NCBI GenBank assembly: GCA_017308515.1
Contig: JAFKEN010000005.1
Coordinates: forward strand, 124,001 to 188,000
From: Actinomycetales bacterium
Lineage (GTDB): Bacteria; Actinomycetota; Actinomycetes; Actinomycetales; Microbacteriaceae
DNA: 64,000 nucleotides
Reading direction: 5' to 3'
Shown one piece after another: positions 16,388 to 25,054 of this stretch (positions are counted from its first letter, which is position 1; each line of letters starts with the position of its first letter). The notes beneath the pieces were generated by a model. The model made no database searches, was not told where the DNA came from, and saw nothing but the letters and a program-made list of their open reading frames with translations. A program made the position numbers and the translations under genes.

Positions 16388-17425
16388 ATGACGCGAATCG
16401 CCGTGATCGGCGCGGGGGCGAACGGGGCCTCGATCGGATCCGACCTGACCGCCGCCGGCGTCGACGTGACGCTGATCGAGCAGTGGCCCGCGCACGTCGA
16501 GGCGATGCGCGCCCACGGGGTGCGGATCGAGACGCCCGCCGGCGTCGAGACCCATCAGGTGCGGGTGCTGCACCTGTGCGAGGTGGCGACCCTGCGCGAG
16601 AAGTTCGATGTGATCCTCATGCTCGTCAAGGCCTACGACTCCCGGTGGGCGGCCGAGCTGATGCGCCCCCTGCTCGCCGACGACGGGCTGCTCGTGGGCG
16701 TGCAGAACGGGATGACGGTCGACGACATCGCCGACGTCGTCGGACTCGAGCGGACCCTCGGCTGCGTCATCGAGATCTCGTCGATGATGTTCGAGCCCGG
16801 TGTGGTGCTGCGGCACTCCGGCCGCGACCGCAGCTGGTTCGCCGTGGGCAGCCTCTCCGATGCCACGGCGGGGCGCGAGGAGGAGGTCGCCGGCCTGCTC
16901 CGTCACGCCGGGAGCGTCGAGATCGTCTCCGACATCCGCGCGGCCAAGTGGATGAAGCTCGTCAGCAACGCGACGACCCTCGTGACGACGGCGATCTTGG
17001 GCCTGCCCATGCTCGACGCGGCCGGGATCCCGGCGATGCGCGATCTCATGCTGCGCTCGGGCCGCGAGGCGCTCGAGGCGGGGCGGCTGCAGGGGCTCGC
17101 CCCGTTGCCGATCTTCGGTCTGACGGTGGAGGACCTCGCGGCCTCCGAGGACCTCGTCGAGACGCTCCTCGACACGCTGCTGCGCGGCTTCGTGCTCTCG
17201 ACGACCAAGACGACCATCCTGCAGGACTGGATGAAGGGCCGACGCAGCGAGGTCGGCGACATCAACGGACGCGTCGTGCGGGTGCACGCCGACCACGGCC
17301 GCACGGCTCCCGTGAACGCCGCCGTGGTCGAACTGGCCCGCGCCATCGAGAACCACGAACTGGAACCCGACCCCCACCACCTCGACCGACTGCTCGACCT
17401 GAGCGCGGCCGCCGCCCGCCCCTGA
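16388..17425 (+). CDS. Ketopantoate reductase family oxidoreductase (ApbA/PanE-like), copy 4
   Basis: 345 residues. GAGANGASIGSD binds the cofactor, K190 and N194 (AKWMKLVSNAT) are the catalytic pair, and E288 (GRRSEVGDING) is the likely substrate-positioning Glu. The start ATG follows a GGAGGC Shine-Dalgarno. Sixteen bases separate it from the double cupin gene, which begins a rightward operon running on to the MFS permease. Closest in motif wording to copies 2 and 3. Substrate unknown; a 2-oxo acid or lactone-derived oxo acid would fit the family. Confidence 0.87.
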   Translation: MTRIAVIGAGANGASIGSDLTAAGVDVTLIEQWPAHVEAMRAHGVRIETPAGVETHQVRVLHLCEVATLREKFDVILMLVKAYDSRWAAELMRPLLADDGLLVGVQNGMTVDDIADVVGLERTLGCVIEISSMMFEPGVVLRHSGRDRSWFAVGSLSDATAGREEEVAGLLRHAGSVEIVSDIRAAKWMKLVSNATTLVTTAILGLPMLDAAGIPAMRDLMLRSGREALEAGRLQGLAPLPIFGLTVEDLAASEDLVETLLDTLLRGFVLSTTKTTILQDWMKGRRSEVGDINGRVVRVHADHGRTAPVNAAVVELARAIENHELEPDPHHLDRLLDLSAAAARP

Positions 17426-17441
17426 TCCGGAGGAGAACACC

Positions 17442-18302
17442 ATGGCCTATCACGTCGCCCGCGCCAGCGAGCAGCAGTTCGCGCCCGTCGAGGGCGCCCC
17501 CGGCTTCGAGGCCGCCGTCCTGGTCGGTCCCGGGATCGGCTCGGTGCACATGGAGCTCGCGCTGTGCCGCCTGGCGCCGGGAGCCTCGACCCCGCCGCTG
17601 CGCCACCCCTTCGAGGAGTCGTGGTACGTGCTCAGCGGCTCGGGCAGCGCGTCGACAGCCCATGTCAGCTATGCCGTGAGCGAGGCCTCGTTCGGCATGA
17701 CCCCCGTCACCGCCCCGGAGCGGAAGACCGCCGGGGACGAGGGGATGACCTGGCTGCGCATGCGGACCCCGCAGGCCCAGGCCGCCGACCCTCAGCACGG
17801 CGAGATCCCGGCGGACGACTGGACTCCCTCGACGGAGCTGCTCACCCCCGACGAGACCGACCCGCGGTCGATGTGGGCGGGGCAGTTCCGCGACGAGGAC
17901 ATGCCTCCGCACGGCCCGATCGGGATGCCCGGCTACCACGGCCCCAACATCAAGAGCATCTCGATCCGCATGCTGATCGACGAACTGCTCGGCGCGACCC
18001 AGCACACCCACTTCATGGTGGAGTTCGGCTCGCGCGACCCGAACGCCCAGTACGCGCTCGAGCACTACCACCCCTTCGAGGAGGCCTACCACCTGCTGAC
18101 CGGCTCCGCCCACGGGATCCTCGACGGCGAGCACGTCGACATCAGCGCGGGCGACACGGTCTGGACCGGAGTCGGCGCCACCCACGGCTTCTACACGACC
18201 AGCGAGGAGCCGCTGCGGTGGCTCGAGGTGCAGACGCCGAAGCCGCCGACCCAGCACGCGATGTACTTCCCCCGCGACTGGTCGGGGCTCGCGGGCTCGT
18301 GA
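17442..18302 (+). CDS. Double-cupin protein
   Basis: 286 residues with two cupin barrels. The C-terminal one (about 185-270) has a full metal motif, HYHPFEEAYHLLTG, and a later His in GATHGFY, so it should bind a divalent metal. The N-terminal one keeps only RHPFEESWYVLSG and no second His, so it is probably structural. This asymmetric bicupin layout is seen in ureidoglycine aminohydrolase-like and dioxygenase-like enzymes; the reaction here is not evident. GGAGGA precedes the ATG. It lies between KPR copy 4 and the permease in one operon. Confidence 0.82.
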   Translation: MAYHVARASEQQFAPVEGAPGFEAAVLVGPGIGSVHMELALCRLAPGASTPPLRHPFEESWYVLSGSGSASTAHVSYAVSEASFGMTPVTAPERKTAGDEGMTWLRMRTPQAQAADPQHGEIPADDWTPSTELLTPDETDPRSMWAGQFRDEDMPPHGPIGMPGYHGPNIKSISIRMLIDELLGATQHTHFMVEFGSRDPNAQYALEHYHPFEEAYHLLTGSAHGILDGEHVDISAGDTVWTGVGATHGFYTTSEEPLRWLEVQTPKPPTQHAMYFPRDWSGLAGS

Positions 18303-18318
18303 GCGCGCCGGAGATCGA

Positions 18319-19509
18319 GTGAGCGCGGCGCCGCCGGCCGACGACTCGCACTGGGCGCGCCGCGTCGCGCCGCTCGCGGTCGTCGCGGCCTCGGGCGCGG
18401 CGGTCGTCTACCTCCCGCAACCGATCCAGACCCTCGTCGCGGACGAGTTCGACGGCGGGGTCGCGGCCGCCGCGATCCCGCCGGTCGTCGTCCTGGTCGG
18501 CTACGCGTTCGGGCTCGTCGTGTTCGTCTCGATCGGGGACCGCCTCTCCCCACGCGCCCAGGTCTCCGCCCAGCTCGTCGCCACGGCGTGCGCGGTCGGC
18601 GCGGCGGCGCTCGCGCCCGCCTTCGGCGGCTACGTCGTCGCCTGCCTCGTCGCGGGGGCCGCGGCGAGCTACGGGCAGATCATCATCGCGACCGCACTGC
18701 GCTCGGTCGCGCCCGACGCACGAGCGCGGGTGGTCGCCGTGATCCTCGGCGCGTTCATGATCGGGATGTTCGCGATGCGCACGGGACTCGGCGCGCTCGC
18801 GGGCGTCCTCGGGTGGCGTGCGGTGCTCCTCGGCATCGCGATCGTCATCCTCGCCCTCGTGATCCCCGCGCTGCTCGCGCTGCCCCACGACCAGCGCACC
18901 TCCCCGCCCGGAGTGCTGCGGGTGATCCGCTCGCTGCCCGCGGTCGCGCTCCGCTCGCCGGCCCTCGTCCTGATGACCGCCGTGCACGCCGCCGCCTTCG
19001 CCAGCTTCATCACGGCGTGGGCGGTGTCGACGATCGTCGCCGTCGAGGAGATCGGGCTCGACGTGTCGAGCGCGGCACTCCTCGGCCTCGCCGGCGTCGC
19101 CGCGGGGGGGATCGCGATCGGGGTGGCGCGGGCGCATCGCCGCGTCGGAGCGCCGCGCTCCATCGCGATCGCCCTCTCGGCCCTCGTGGCCGGCGCCCTC
19201 CTGTTCGCGGTCGCCGGCACCTGGTTGCCCACCCTTGCGATCGCGCTCTTCCTCCTCAGCCTCGGGCTGATCACCTCCCAGGTGACGACCCAGGCCGAGG
19301 CGCTCGCCTCGGTCGGGCCCGCCGAGGCGGGGCGGGCGAACACCGTCTACACGTCGATCACGTTCCTTCTCGGAGCGGGGATGACGTGGCTCGGAGGCGC
19401 GCTGGTGCACGAGGTCGGCTTCTGGGCCGTCGGCGTCCTCATCGCCGCGCTCGGCCTGCTCGCCCTCGCCCTGACCCTCGTGGCCCGGCGACGGGGAGTG
19501 ATCGCGTGA
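18319..19509 (+). CDS. Major facilitator superfamily permease
   Basis: 396 residues with about twelve hydrophobic segments and a GDRLSPR-type motif A in the loop after helix 2. A second half begins near residue 205. A GTG start 16 bases after the cupin stop fits close coupling. It may import the same compound family as the Liv system or export an intermediate; AraJ/YnfM-type drug or metabolite efflux pumps look similar. It is followed by 79 bases and the aldehyde dehydrogenase. Confidence 0.87.
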   Translation: MSAAPPADDSHWARRVAPLAVVAASGAAVVYLPQPIQTLVADEFDGGVAAAAIPPVVVLVGYAFGLVVFVSIGDRLSPRAQVSAQLVATACAVGAAALAPAFGGYVVACLVAGAAASYGQIIIATALRSVAPDARARVVAVILGAFMIGMFAMRTGLGALAGVLGWRAVLLGIAIVILALVIPALLALPHDQRTSPPGVLRVIRSLPAVALRSPALVLMTAVHAAAFASFITAWAVSTIVAVEEIGLDVSSAALLGLAGVAAGGIAIGVARAHRRVGAPRSIAIALSALVAGALLFAVAGTWLPTLAIALFLLSLGLITSQVTTQAEALASVGPAEAGRANTVYTSITFLLGAGMTWLGGALVHEVGFWAVGVLIAALGLLALALTLVARRRGVIA

Positions 19510-19588
19510 CGCCCCCCGCCCCGACCCCGTCCGCCCGACCCGAGCGGCCGAACTCCCCCGACCCCCGAACCGTCCTCTAGGAGGCCCC

Positions 19589-21088
19589 GTGTCACTCGGC
19601 ATCGACGACCCTGCGGCGAGGTACCGCGAGCTCGCGGCCCGCTACGCGCCGGAGGACGGCCAGCCGTCCTTCGAGGTGCACAATCCGAGCACCGGCGACC
19701 TGCTCGCGCGGTTCCCCACGCACGACGCCGAGCACGTCGATCGGGTGGTCGCGGCCGCCCGTGCGGCGGCCCGCACCTGGCGCGCGGTCCCGACGCGGGA
19801 ACGCGCGCGCCTGCTGAAGACGGTCGCGCAGCGTCTGCGCGACGCCGCCGACGAGATCGCGACGCTCGAGTCCCTCGAGATGGGGAAGACCTTCCTCACG
19901 GCACGCAGCTACGACATGCACGTCTGCGCCGAGTCGTTCGAGTTCTTCGGATCGCTCATCGAGAACGAGCGCGGCAGCTTCGTCCCCGGCGCCGCCATCG
20001 ACAGCTACTCCGTGCGGGAACCGTACGGCGTGGTCGCGGGCATCATCCCGTTCAACTGGCCGCCGATCCACACCGGGGCGAAGCTCGCGCCCGCTCTGGC
20101 CGCCGGCAACGTCGTGATCCTCAAGCCGCCGGAGCAGTGCCCTCTCAGCGTGCTGCGCGTGATCGAGATCGTCGCCGAGGTCGTGCCGGCCGACGTCGTG
20201 CAGGCGGTGACGGGCATCGGATCCGTGACGGGAACCGCGCTCACCGGGCACCCAGGGATCGACCGCATCTCCTTCACCGGATCGCCGGCGACCGCCCGGC
20301 ACGTGCTGCACGCCGCCGCCGAGCACTTCACCGGCGCCCTGCTCGAGCTCGGCGGGAAGAACCCGCTGCTCGTCTTCGACGACGCCGACCTCGAGCAGGC
20401 GGTCCCGACCGCGGTCGAGGCGTCGTTCATGAACCAGGGTCAGGCCTGCACGGCGGCGTCCCGGATCCTCGTGCACGAGTCGGTCGCCGCGCGCTTCACC
20501 GAGCTCTTCGTGAAGGCCGTCGCGGACCTGCGGATGGGCGACCCCCTCGAGGCTGACACCGAGCTCGGCCCGCTCGTGACCTCCGCCCATCGCGACCGGG
20601 TCGAGTCCTACATCGAGGTCGGGCTCGCCGAGGGCGCCCACCTGGCCTATCGGGGCGAGCGGCCCGCGGATCCGGTTCTCGCGGGCGGGTACTTCGTCGC
20701 CCCGCACGTGCTCGACGGGGTGACCCCGCAGATGCGCGTCGCCCAGGAGGAGATCTTCGGGCCGGTGGCGACCATCCTGACCTTCCGCGACCTCGACGAG
20801 GCGCTCGAGATCGCCAACGGGACCGAGTTCGCGCTCGTCGCCGGGGTCTTCACCGCCGACCCCGTCCTCGCACGACGGGCCGCGGACGCGATCGACGCGG
20901 GGGTGGTCTTCGTCAACAACTACAACCGCTCGTTCCTGCCGACGACGCCCTTCGGGGGCAATCGGGCGAGCGGCTACGGTCGCGAGCACGTCGCGGAGAC
21001 CCTCCACGAGTTCTCGCGGATCAAGAGCGTGCGGATCGCCAACGGACTCGAACCCGCACCGCTGTCGCTGCGGCCGGGCGTTCGATGA
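19589..21088 (+). CDS. NAD(P)+-dependent aldehyde dehydrogenase
   Basis: 499 residues with every hallmark of the ALDH superfamily: PFNWPP with KLAPALAAGN and KPPEQ at the cofactor site, SFTGS, general base E253 (LELGGK), catalytic C287 (NQGQACTA) and EEIFGP. Expected to oxidise an aldehyde to its acid. The GTG start has AGGAGG seven bases upstream. Its stop overlaps the amidohydrolase start (ATGA), so the two final steps of the island are coupled. Semialdehydes and aromatic aldehydes are both plausible substrates. Confidence 0.95.
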   Translation: MSLGIDDPAARYRELAARYAPEDGQPSFEVHNPSTGDLLARFPTHDAEHVDRVVAAARAAARTWRAVPTRERARLLKTVAQRLRDAADEIATLESLEMGKTFLTARSYDMHVCAESFEFFGSLIENERGSFVPGAAIDSYSVREPYGVVAGIIPFNWPPIHTGAKLAPALAAGNVVILKPPEQCPLSVLRVIEIVAEVVPADVVQAVTGIGSVTGTALTGHPGIDRISFTGSPATARHVLHAAAEHFTGALLELGGKNPLLVFDDADLEQAVPTAVEASFMNQGQACTAASRILVHESVAARFTELFVKAVADLRMGDPLEADTELGPLVTSAHRDRVESYIEVGLAEGAHLAYRGERPADPVLAGGYFVAPHVLDGVTPQMRVAQEEIFGPVATILTFRDLDEALEIANGTEFALVAGVFTADPVLARRAADAIDAGVVFVNNYNRSFLPTTPFGGNRASGYGREHVAETLHEFSRIKSVRIANGLEPAPLSLRPGVR

Positions 21089-22032
21089 CCGGCGCCGATC
21101 CCGGCGCGGGGAAGATCGACGTCCACGCCCACTACTTCGGCCCGGACTACCTCGGCTTCCTCGAGCGGCAGGGGGTCGATACCGCGCTCGGCCGCCACGA
21201 GCTCGCAGGCGATGCCGCCCTCGGGCACCGTCTGGAGCTGATGGATCGCGCCGGCATCGGAGTGCAGATCGTCTCCGGAGCCCCCCTGTTCCCGAGCTTC
21301 GCGTCGGCGGCGGTGGCCGCCGACGCGGCGCGGCGGCACAACGACGAGCTCCTGCGCTTCGTGGAGCGCGGGCGCGGGCGATTCGCCGGCTTCGCACTGC
21401 TCCCCTTCCCGCATGTCGAGGAGTCGCTGGCCGAGCTCGAGAGAGTCGGGGCGGTGGAGGGGTTGCGGGGCTGCGCGTTCGGCATCACGGGACTCGGCCG
21501 CACCCTCCTCGAGCCGGCGTACGAGCCCGTGCTCAGCGCGATCGCGGCGCGCGACCACACGGTCTTCCTCCACCCGGTGGGCAACGCGTGCGGCTTCTAC
21601 CCGTCGCGCTTCGACCAGACCTGGCTGGTCGGGGCCGTGTTCGAGGACTCGGTGTTCGTCGCCGACCTGCTCACCTCGGGCTGGCTGGAGGACCATCCCG
21701 CCCTGCGCGTGCTCATCCCCCATCTCGGCGGCGCGATCCCCTTCATCCTCCAGCGTCTCGACGACCAGCACCTCGCCCGCGTGCCCGGCGGGAGCCCTCC
21801 GAGCGCTCACGCCGGTCGCCTCTGGTACGACAGCGTGAACTCCGACCCGCGCGCCCTGCGGCTGGCCGTGGAGGCCCTCGGCGGGGATCGGGTGGTGCTC
21901 GGCACCGACTTCCCCTACCTCGCCGGCGAGCGCTTCGCGACCGCGGTGAGCTACCTCCGCGAGGCGGGTCTCGACGCCGACGGCCTGGCGGCGGTGGAAC
22001 GCGAGAACGCGCGCGCGCTCCTCGGCGCCTGA
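21085..22032 (+). CDS. ACMSD-type amidohydrolase (amidohydrolase family 2)
   Basis: 315 residues of the metal-dependent TIM-barrel family that includes aminocarboxymuconate-semialdehyde decarboxylase and aromatic acid decarboxylases. Visible ligands are the HxH of DVHAHYFGP, the His of FLHPVG, the HLGG His and the Asp of GTDFPY. A C-C bond-cleaving decarboxylation or hydrolysis is expected. Translationally coupled behind the aldehyde dehydrogenase; this pair ends the accessory island, after which rlmB reads in from the other strand. ACMSD itself acts just before an aldehyde dehydrogenase in the 2-nitrobenzoate and kynurenine routes, so the pairing is suggestive. Confidence 0.88.
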   Translation: MTGADPGAGKIDVHAHYFGPDYLGFLERQGVDTALGRHELAGDAALGHRLELMDRAGIGVQIVSGAPLFPSFASAAVAADAARRHNDELLRFVERGRGRFAGFALLPFPHVEESLAELERVGAVEGLRGCAFGITGLGRTLLEPAYEPVLSAIAARDHTVFLHPVGNACGFYPSRFDQTWLVGAVFEDSVFVADLLTSGWLEDHPALRVLIPHLGGAIPFILQRLDDQHLARVPGGSPPSAHAGRLWYDSVNSDPRALRLAVEALGGDRVVLGTDFPYLAGERFATAVSYLREAGLDADGLAAVERENARALLGA

Positions 22033-22067
22033 CCCCTCGCGGTGCCGGCCCCGGTCGGAGCCTGAGC

Positions 22068-23066
22068 TCAGCCCTCCGCGCGCAGCTTCGCGACCTCGTA
22101 GAGCGCGACGCCGGTCGCGATCCCGGCGTTGAGCGACTCGGTCGCCGCCTCGATGGGGATCGACACGATCGCGTCGCAGGTCTCCGCGACCAGGCGGGAG
22201 AGCCCCTCGCCCTCGCTGCCGACGACGATCACGAGCGGCGAGGTCGCGAGAGCGAGGCCCGGCAGCGCGGTGTCGCCGCCGCCGTCGAGCCCGACCACGA
22301 AGACTCCGCGCTGCTTGAGATCGGTGAGGGCGCGCGCGAGGTTCGCGGCCATCGCGACCCGCAGCCGGCTCGCCGCGCCGGCGCTCGTCTTCCACGCGCT
22401 CGCCGTCATCCCGACGCTGCGCCGCTGCGGCACGATGACGCCGTGCCCGCCGAACGCGGCCGCCGAACGCACGATCGCGCCGAGGTTGCGCGGGTCGGTC
22501 ACCCCGTCGAGCGCGACGAGCAGCGGCACCTGACCGGACTCCTCGGCCGCGTCGAGGAGGTCGAGCGGGTGCGCGTACTCGTAGGGCGGCACCTTGAGCG
22601 CGAGACCCTGGTGCACCGCGTCGGCGCCCGTCATCCGGTCGAGCTCGGGGCGCATGACCTCGAGGATCGGGATCCCCCGCTTGGTGGCGAGGGCGAGCGC
22701 CTCCTTGACCCGGTCGTCCATCTCGACCCGGGCCGCGAGGTAGAGGGCCGTCGCCGGGATCTTCGCGCGCAGAGCCTCGAGCACCGAGTTGCGGCCGGTG
22801 ACGAGTTCGGTGTCGTCCTTGGCGCGCGGGGTCCGGCGCGCGCCGGCGCCCCCGCTCGAACCGCCGCCCTTGCCGTGGCGCTCGCGGGCCGCGTCGAGAC
22901 GGTCCTGAGCGGCCTTGCGCTTGCCGGCGACGTGCCAGCTGCGATCCTCCGCCTTGGGCGTCGGCCCCTTGCCCTCGAGCGCGCGGCGCCCGTGACCGCC
23001 GGTGCCGACCTGCGGCCCCTTGCGGCCCTTGCCCTTGCTCGCGCCGGGGCGCCCCGGTTTCGCCAT
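22068..23066 (-). CDS. rlmB: 23S rRNA (guanosine-2'-O-)-methyltransferase, RlmB family
   Basis: 332 residues. A basic, low-complexity N-terminal extension (about 1-95, rich in Lys, Gly, Arg) precedes an L30e-like substrate-binding domain and the SPOUT domain. The SPOUT motifs are [28 protein letters not shown] and [10 protein letters not shown]. It methylates a conserved ribosomal guanosine with SAM. The ATG overlaps the cysS stop by one base (TAATG), the usual actinobacterial pairing. The long basic extension is common in this phylum. Confidence 0.93.
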   Translation of the reverse strand: MAKPGRPGASKGKGRKGPQVGTGGHGRRALEGKGPTPKAEDRSWHVAGKRKAAQDRLDAARERHGKGGGSSGGAGARRTPRAKDDTELVTGRNSVLEALRAKIPATALYLAARVEMDDRVKEALALATKRGIPILEVMRPELDRMTGADAVHQGLALKVPPYEYAHPLDLLDAAEESGQVPLLVALDGVTDPRNLGAIVRSAAAFGGHGVIVPQRRSVGMTASAWKTSAGAASRLRVAMAANLARALTDLKQRGVFVVGLDGGGDTALPGLALATSPLVIVVGSEGEGLSRLVAETCDAIVSIPIEAATESLNAGIATGVALYEVAKLRAEG

Positions 23067-24490
23067 TACTTTGGACTCCAAACTGGGCCCTCGCTGGTGT
23101 CGTCGATGCGAACGCCATACTCGAGAAGCTCGTTCCGAATCTCGTCGGCTCTGGCGTAGTTCTTGTCTGAGCGGGCCGTCTCTCGCTGACGCATCAGGTA
23201 GCCGACTACTTGATCGAGCAAGGACCTCCAGTCCCTCCCCGCCGGGCGTCGAGTCTTTCGCCAATGCTCGGACCATGGATCCAGTCCCAGCACACTCAGC
23301 ATGCCGCGAATCTTGCCAAGCTCAAGGAACACTTCGTCTTTGGTAGCCAGGCCATGTGCGGCTCGATTTCGAATATCGCGCGAACGTCTCGAAACTATCG
23401 ATATCGCTGCGGCCGTGTTGAAGTCGTCGTCCATGGCTTCTGCAAATCTCGATCCGACTTCTTCTGAAGGGGAAGGGAGGTTAACGTCGCCGAGGAGGGC
23501 GGTTGCGAGTTCGAAGGTCTCGTCGATCCGAGCCACCGCCTTCGATGCTTTGGCGACCTCTTCTGGCAAGTAGTCCAGGGTCGATCGGTAGTGCGTCCTC
23601 ACCATGTAGTAGCGAAGGACGTACGGATCGAAGAGTTCGAGCGCTTGGTGAGCAAACACCGAGTTGCCCAGCGACTTCGACATCTTCTGGCCCTGCACGT
23701 TGACCGAGCCGTTGTGCACCCAGTAGCGCGCGAAGGCGTCGCCCGCCGCCGCGGACTGCGCGAGCTCGTTCTCGTGGTGCGGGAAGCGCAGGTCGATGCC
23801 GCCGCCGTGGATGTCGAACTCGGGCCCGAGGTAGCGCTTCGACATGGCCGAGCACTCGATGTGCCAACCCGGGCGCCCCGGCCCCCACGGGGACGGGAAC
23901 TGCGCGTCGGCCGGCTCCTCGGGCTTGGCGCCCTTCCAGAGCGCGAAGTCGCGCGGGTCGCGCTTGCCGCGGGTCGGCGCATCCGGCGAATCGGCCATGT
24001 CGTCGAGCTTCTGGTGGGTGAGCTCGCCGTAACCGGCCCAGGTGGTGACCGCGAAGTAGACGTCGCCCGAGCCGTCGTCGGCGGCGTAGGCGTGGCCGCG
24101 CTCGATGAGGGTCTCGATGAGCTCCTGCATCTGCGGGATGCTCGCCGTCGCGCGCGGCTCGTAGCTCGGCGGCAGGACGCCGAGGGCGTCGTAGCCGGCC
24201 GTGAACTCGCGCTCCACCGCGTAGGCGAGCGCCCACCACGGCAGATCGGGGGTCGCGTTGGCGAGGATCTTGTCGTCGATGTCGGTGACGTTGCGCACCA
24301 GGGTGACACGCGATCCGCGGTGCTCGAACCAGCGGCGCATCACGTCGAAGGCGACCGCCGAACGCAGGTGGCCGATGTGCGGCGAGGACTGCACGGTCGG
24401 CCCGCACACGTAGATGCCGACCTCGCCGGCGACCCGCGGCTCGAAGTCGCGCAGCGCCTGCGCGCGCGAGTCGTAGAGGCGGATCGTCAC
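23066..24490 (-). CDS. cysS: Cysteinyl-tRNA synthetase
   Basis: 474 residues, normal length. The HIGH motif is [16 protein letters not shown] marks the second signature, and the zinc site includes the Cys of CGPTV and the Cys/His of HIECS. It charges tRNA-Cys. The part from about the KMSKS motif to the stop (23070-23690) has only about 53-60% G+C in counted lines, against about 75-77% in the 5' part. Codon choice changes accordingly. The reading frame is intact, so this looks like a recombined but working allele. Confidence 0.95.
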   Translation of the reverse strand: MTIRLYDSRAQALRDFEPRVAGEVGIYVCGPTVQSSPHIGHLRSAVAFDVMRRWFEHRGSRVTLVRNVTDIDDKILANATPDLPWWALAYAVEREFTAGYDALGVLPPSYEPRATASIPQMQELIETLIERGHAYAADDGSGDVYFAVTTWAGYGELTHQKLDDMADSPDAPTRGKRDPRDFALWKGAKPEEPADAQFPSPWGPGRPGWHIECSAMSKRYLGPEFDIHGGGIDLRFPHHENELAQSAAAGDAFARYWVHNGSVNVQGQKMSKSLGNSVFAHQALELFDPYVLRYYMVRTHYRSTLDYLPEEVAKASKAVARIDETFELATALLGDVNLPSPSEEVGSRFAEAMDDDFNTAAAISIVSRRSRDIRNRAAHGLATKDEVFLELGKIRGMLSVLGLDPWSEHWRKTRRPAGRDWRSLLDQVVGYLMRQRETARSDKNYARADEIRNELLEYGVRIDDTSEGPVWSPK

Positions 24491-24529
24491 CGGGCGAGTC
24501 TACTGAGCGCCTTCCGCGATACTTCGTGC

Positions 24530-25024
24530 ATGACGATGAGCGCCGGGCGGCTGCGCGACGACCTCGTGTTCCGCGTCGACGACCTCACCGGCCCCGCCAC
24601 GCAGGGCCTCATCGTCGAGCACCTCGCCGAGATGCACGCGACGAGCCCCGCCGAGAGTGTGCACGCGCTCGATCTCGACCGGCTGCGCGATCCGTCGATC
24701 ACCTTCTGGTCGGGGTGGATCGGCGACGATCTCGCGGTGATGGGCGCGCTCAAGCGCCTCGACGCCGCGAACGGCGAGCTCAAGTCGATGCGCACGAGCG
24801 CCGCCGCCCGCGGCACCGGGGCCGGGCGGGCGATCCTGCGACACATCGTCGCGGCGGCCGTCGCCGAGGGGATCACGACGCTCTGGCTCGAGACGGGCGC
24901 CGAACCGCACTTCGCCCCCGCGCGCGCCCTCTACGCGAGCGAGGGTTTCGAGGTCTGCGGCCCCTTCGCCGACTACGTGCTCGACCCGAACTCGGTGTTC
25001 ATGACCCGGAGACTGCGGTCATGA
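24530..25024 (+). CDS. GNAT-family N-acetyltransferase
   Basis: 164 residues. The acetyl-CoA binding motif A region reads KSMRTSAAARGTGAGRAIL, followed by WLETGAEPHFAPARALYASEGF, a pattern of YedL/ElaA-like GNATs. The substrate cannot be inferred. It stands alone on the plus strand between cysS and ispDF. Its stop codon lies inside a short tandem repeat that fills the gap to the convergent ispDF stop. Confidence 0.88.
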   Translation: MTMSAGRLRDDLVFRVDDLTGPATQGLIVEHLAEMHATSPAESVHALDLDRLRDPSITFWSGWIGDDLAVMGALKRLDAANGELKSMRTSAAARGTGAGRAILRHIVAAAVAEGITTLWLETGAEPHFAPARALYASEGFEVCGPFADYVLDPNSVFMTRRLRS

Positions 25025-25054
25025 CACCGCGGTCATGACACCGCGTTCATGACG
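25015..25054. repeat. 14-base tandem repeat between GNAT and ispDF stops
   Basis: GCGGTCATGACACC occurs at 25015-25028 and again at 25029-25042, followed by a degraded third copy (GCGTTCATGACG) to 25054. The repeat contains the palindrome TCATGA, which supplies the GNAT stop (TGA) and the ispDF terminal region. A replication-slippage duplication of a gene end is the simplest explanation. Confidence 0.8.

Noticed and set aside
10528-17425. Pantothenate biosynthesis locus based on ketopantoate reductases
   Set aside because: Four copies, no panB/panC/panD, and a catabolic setting with importer and regulators.
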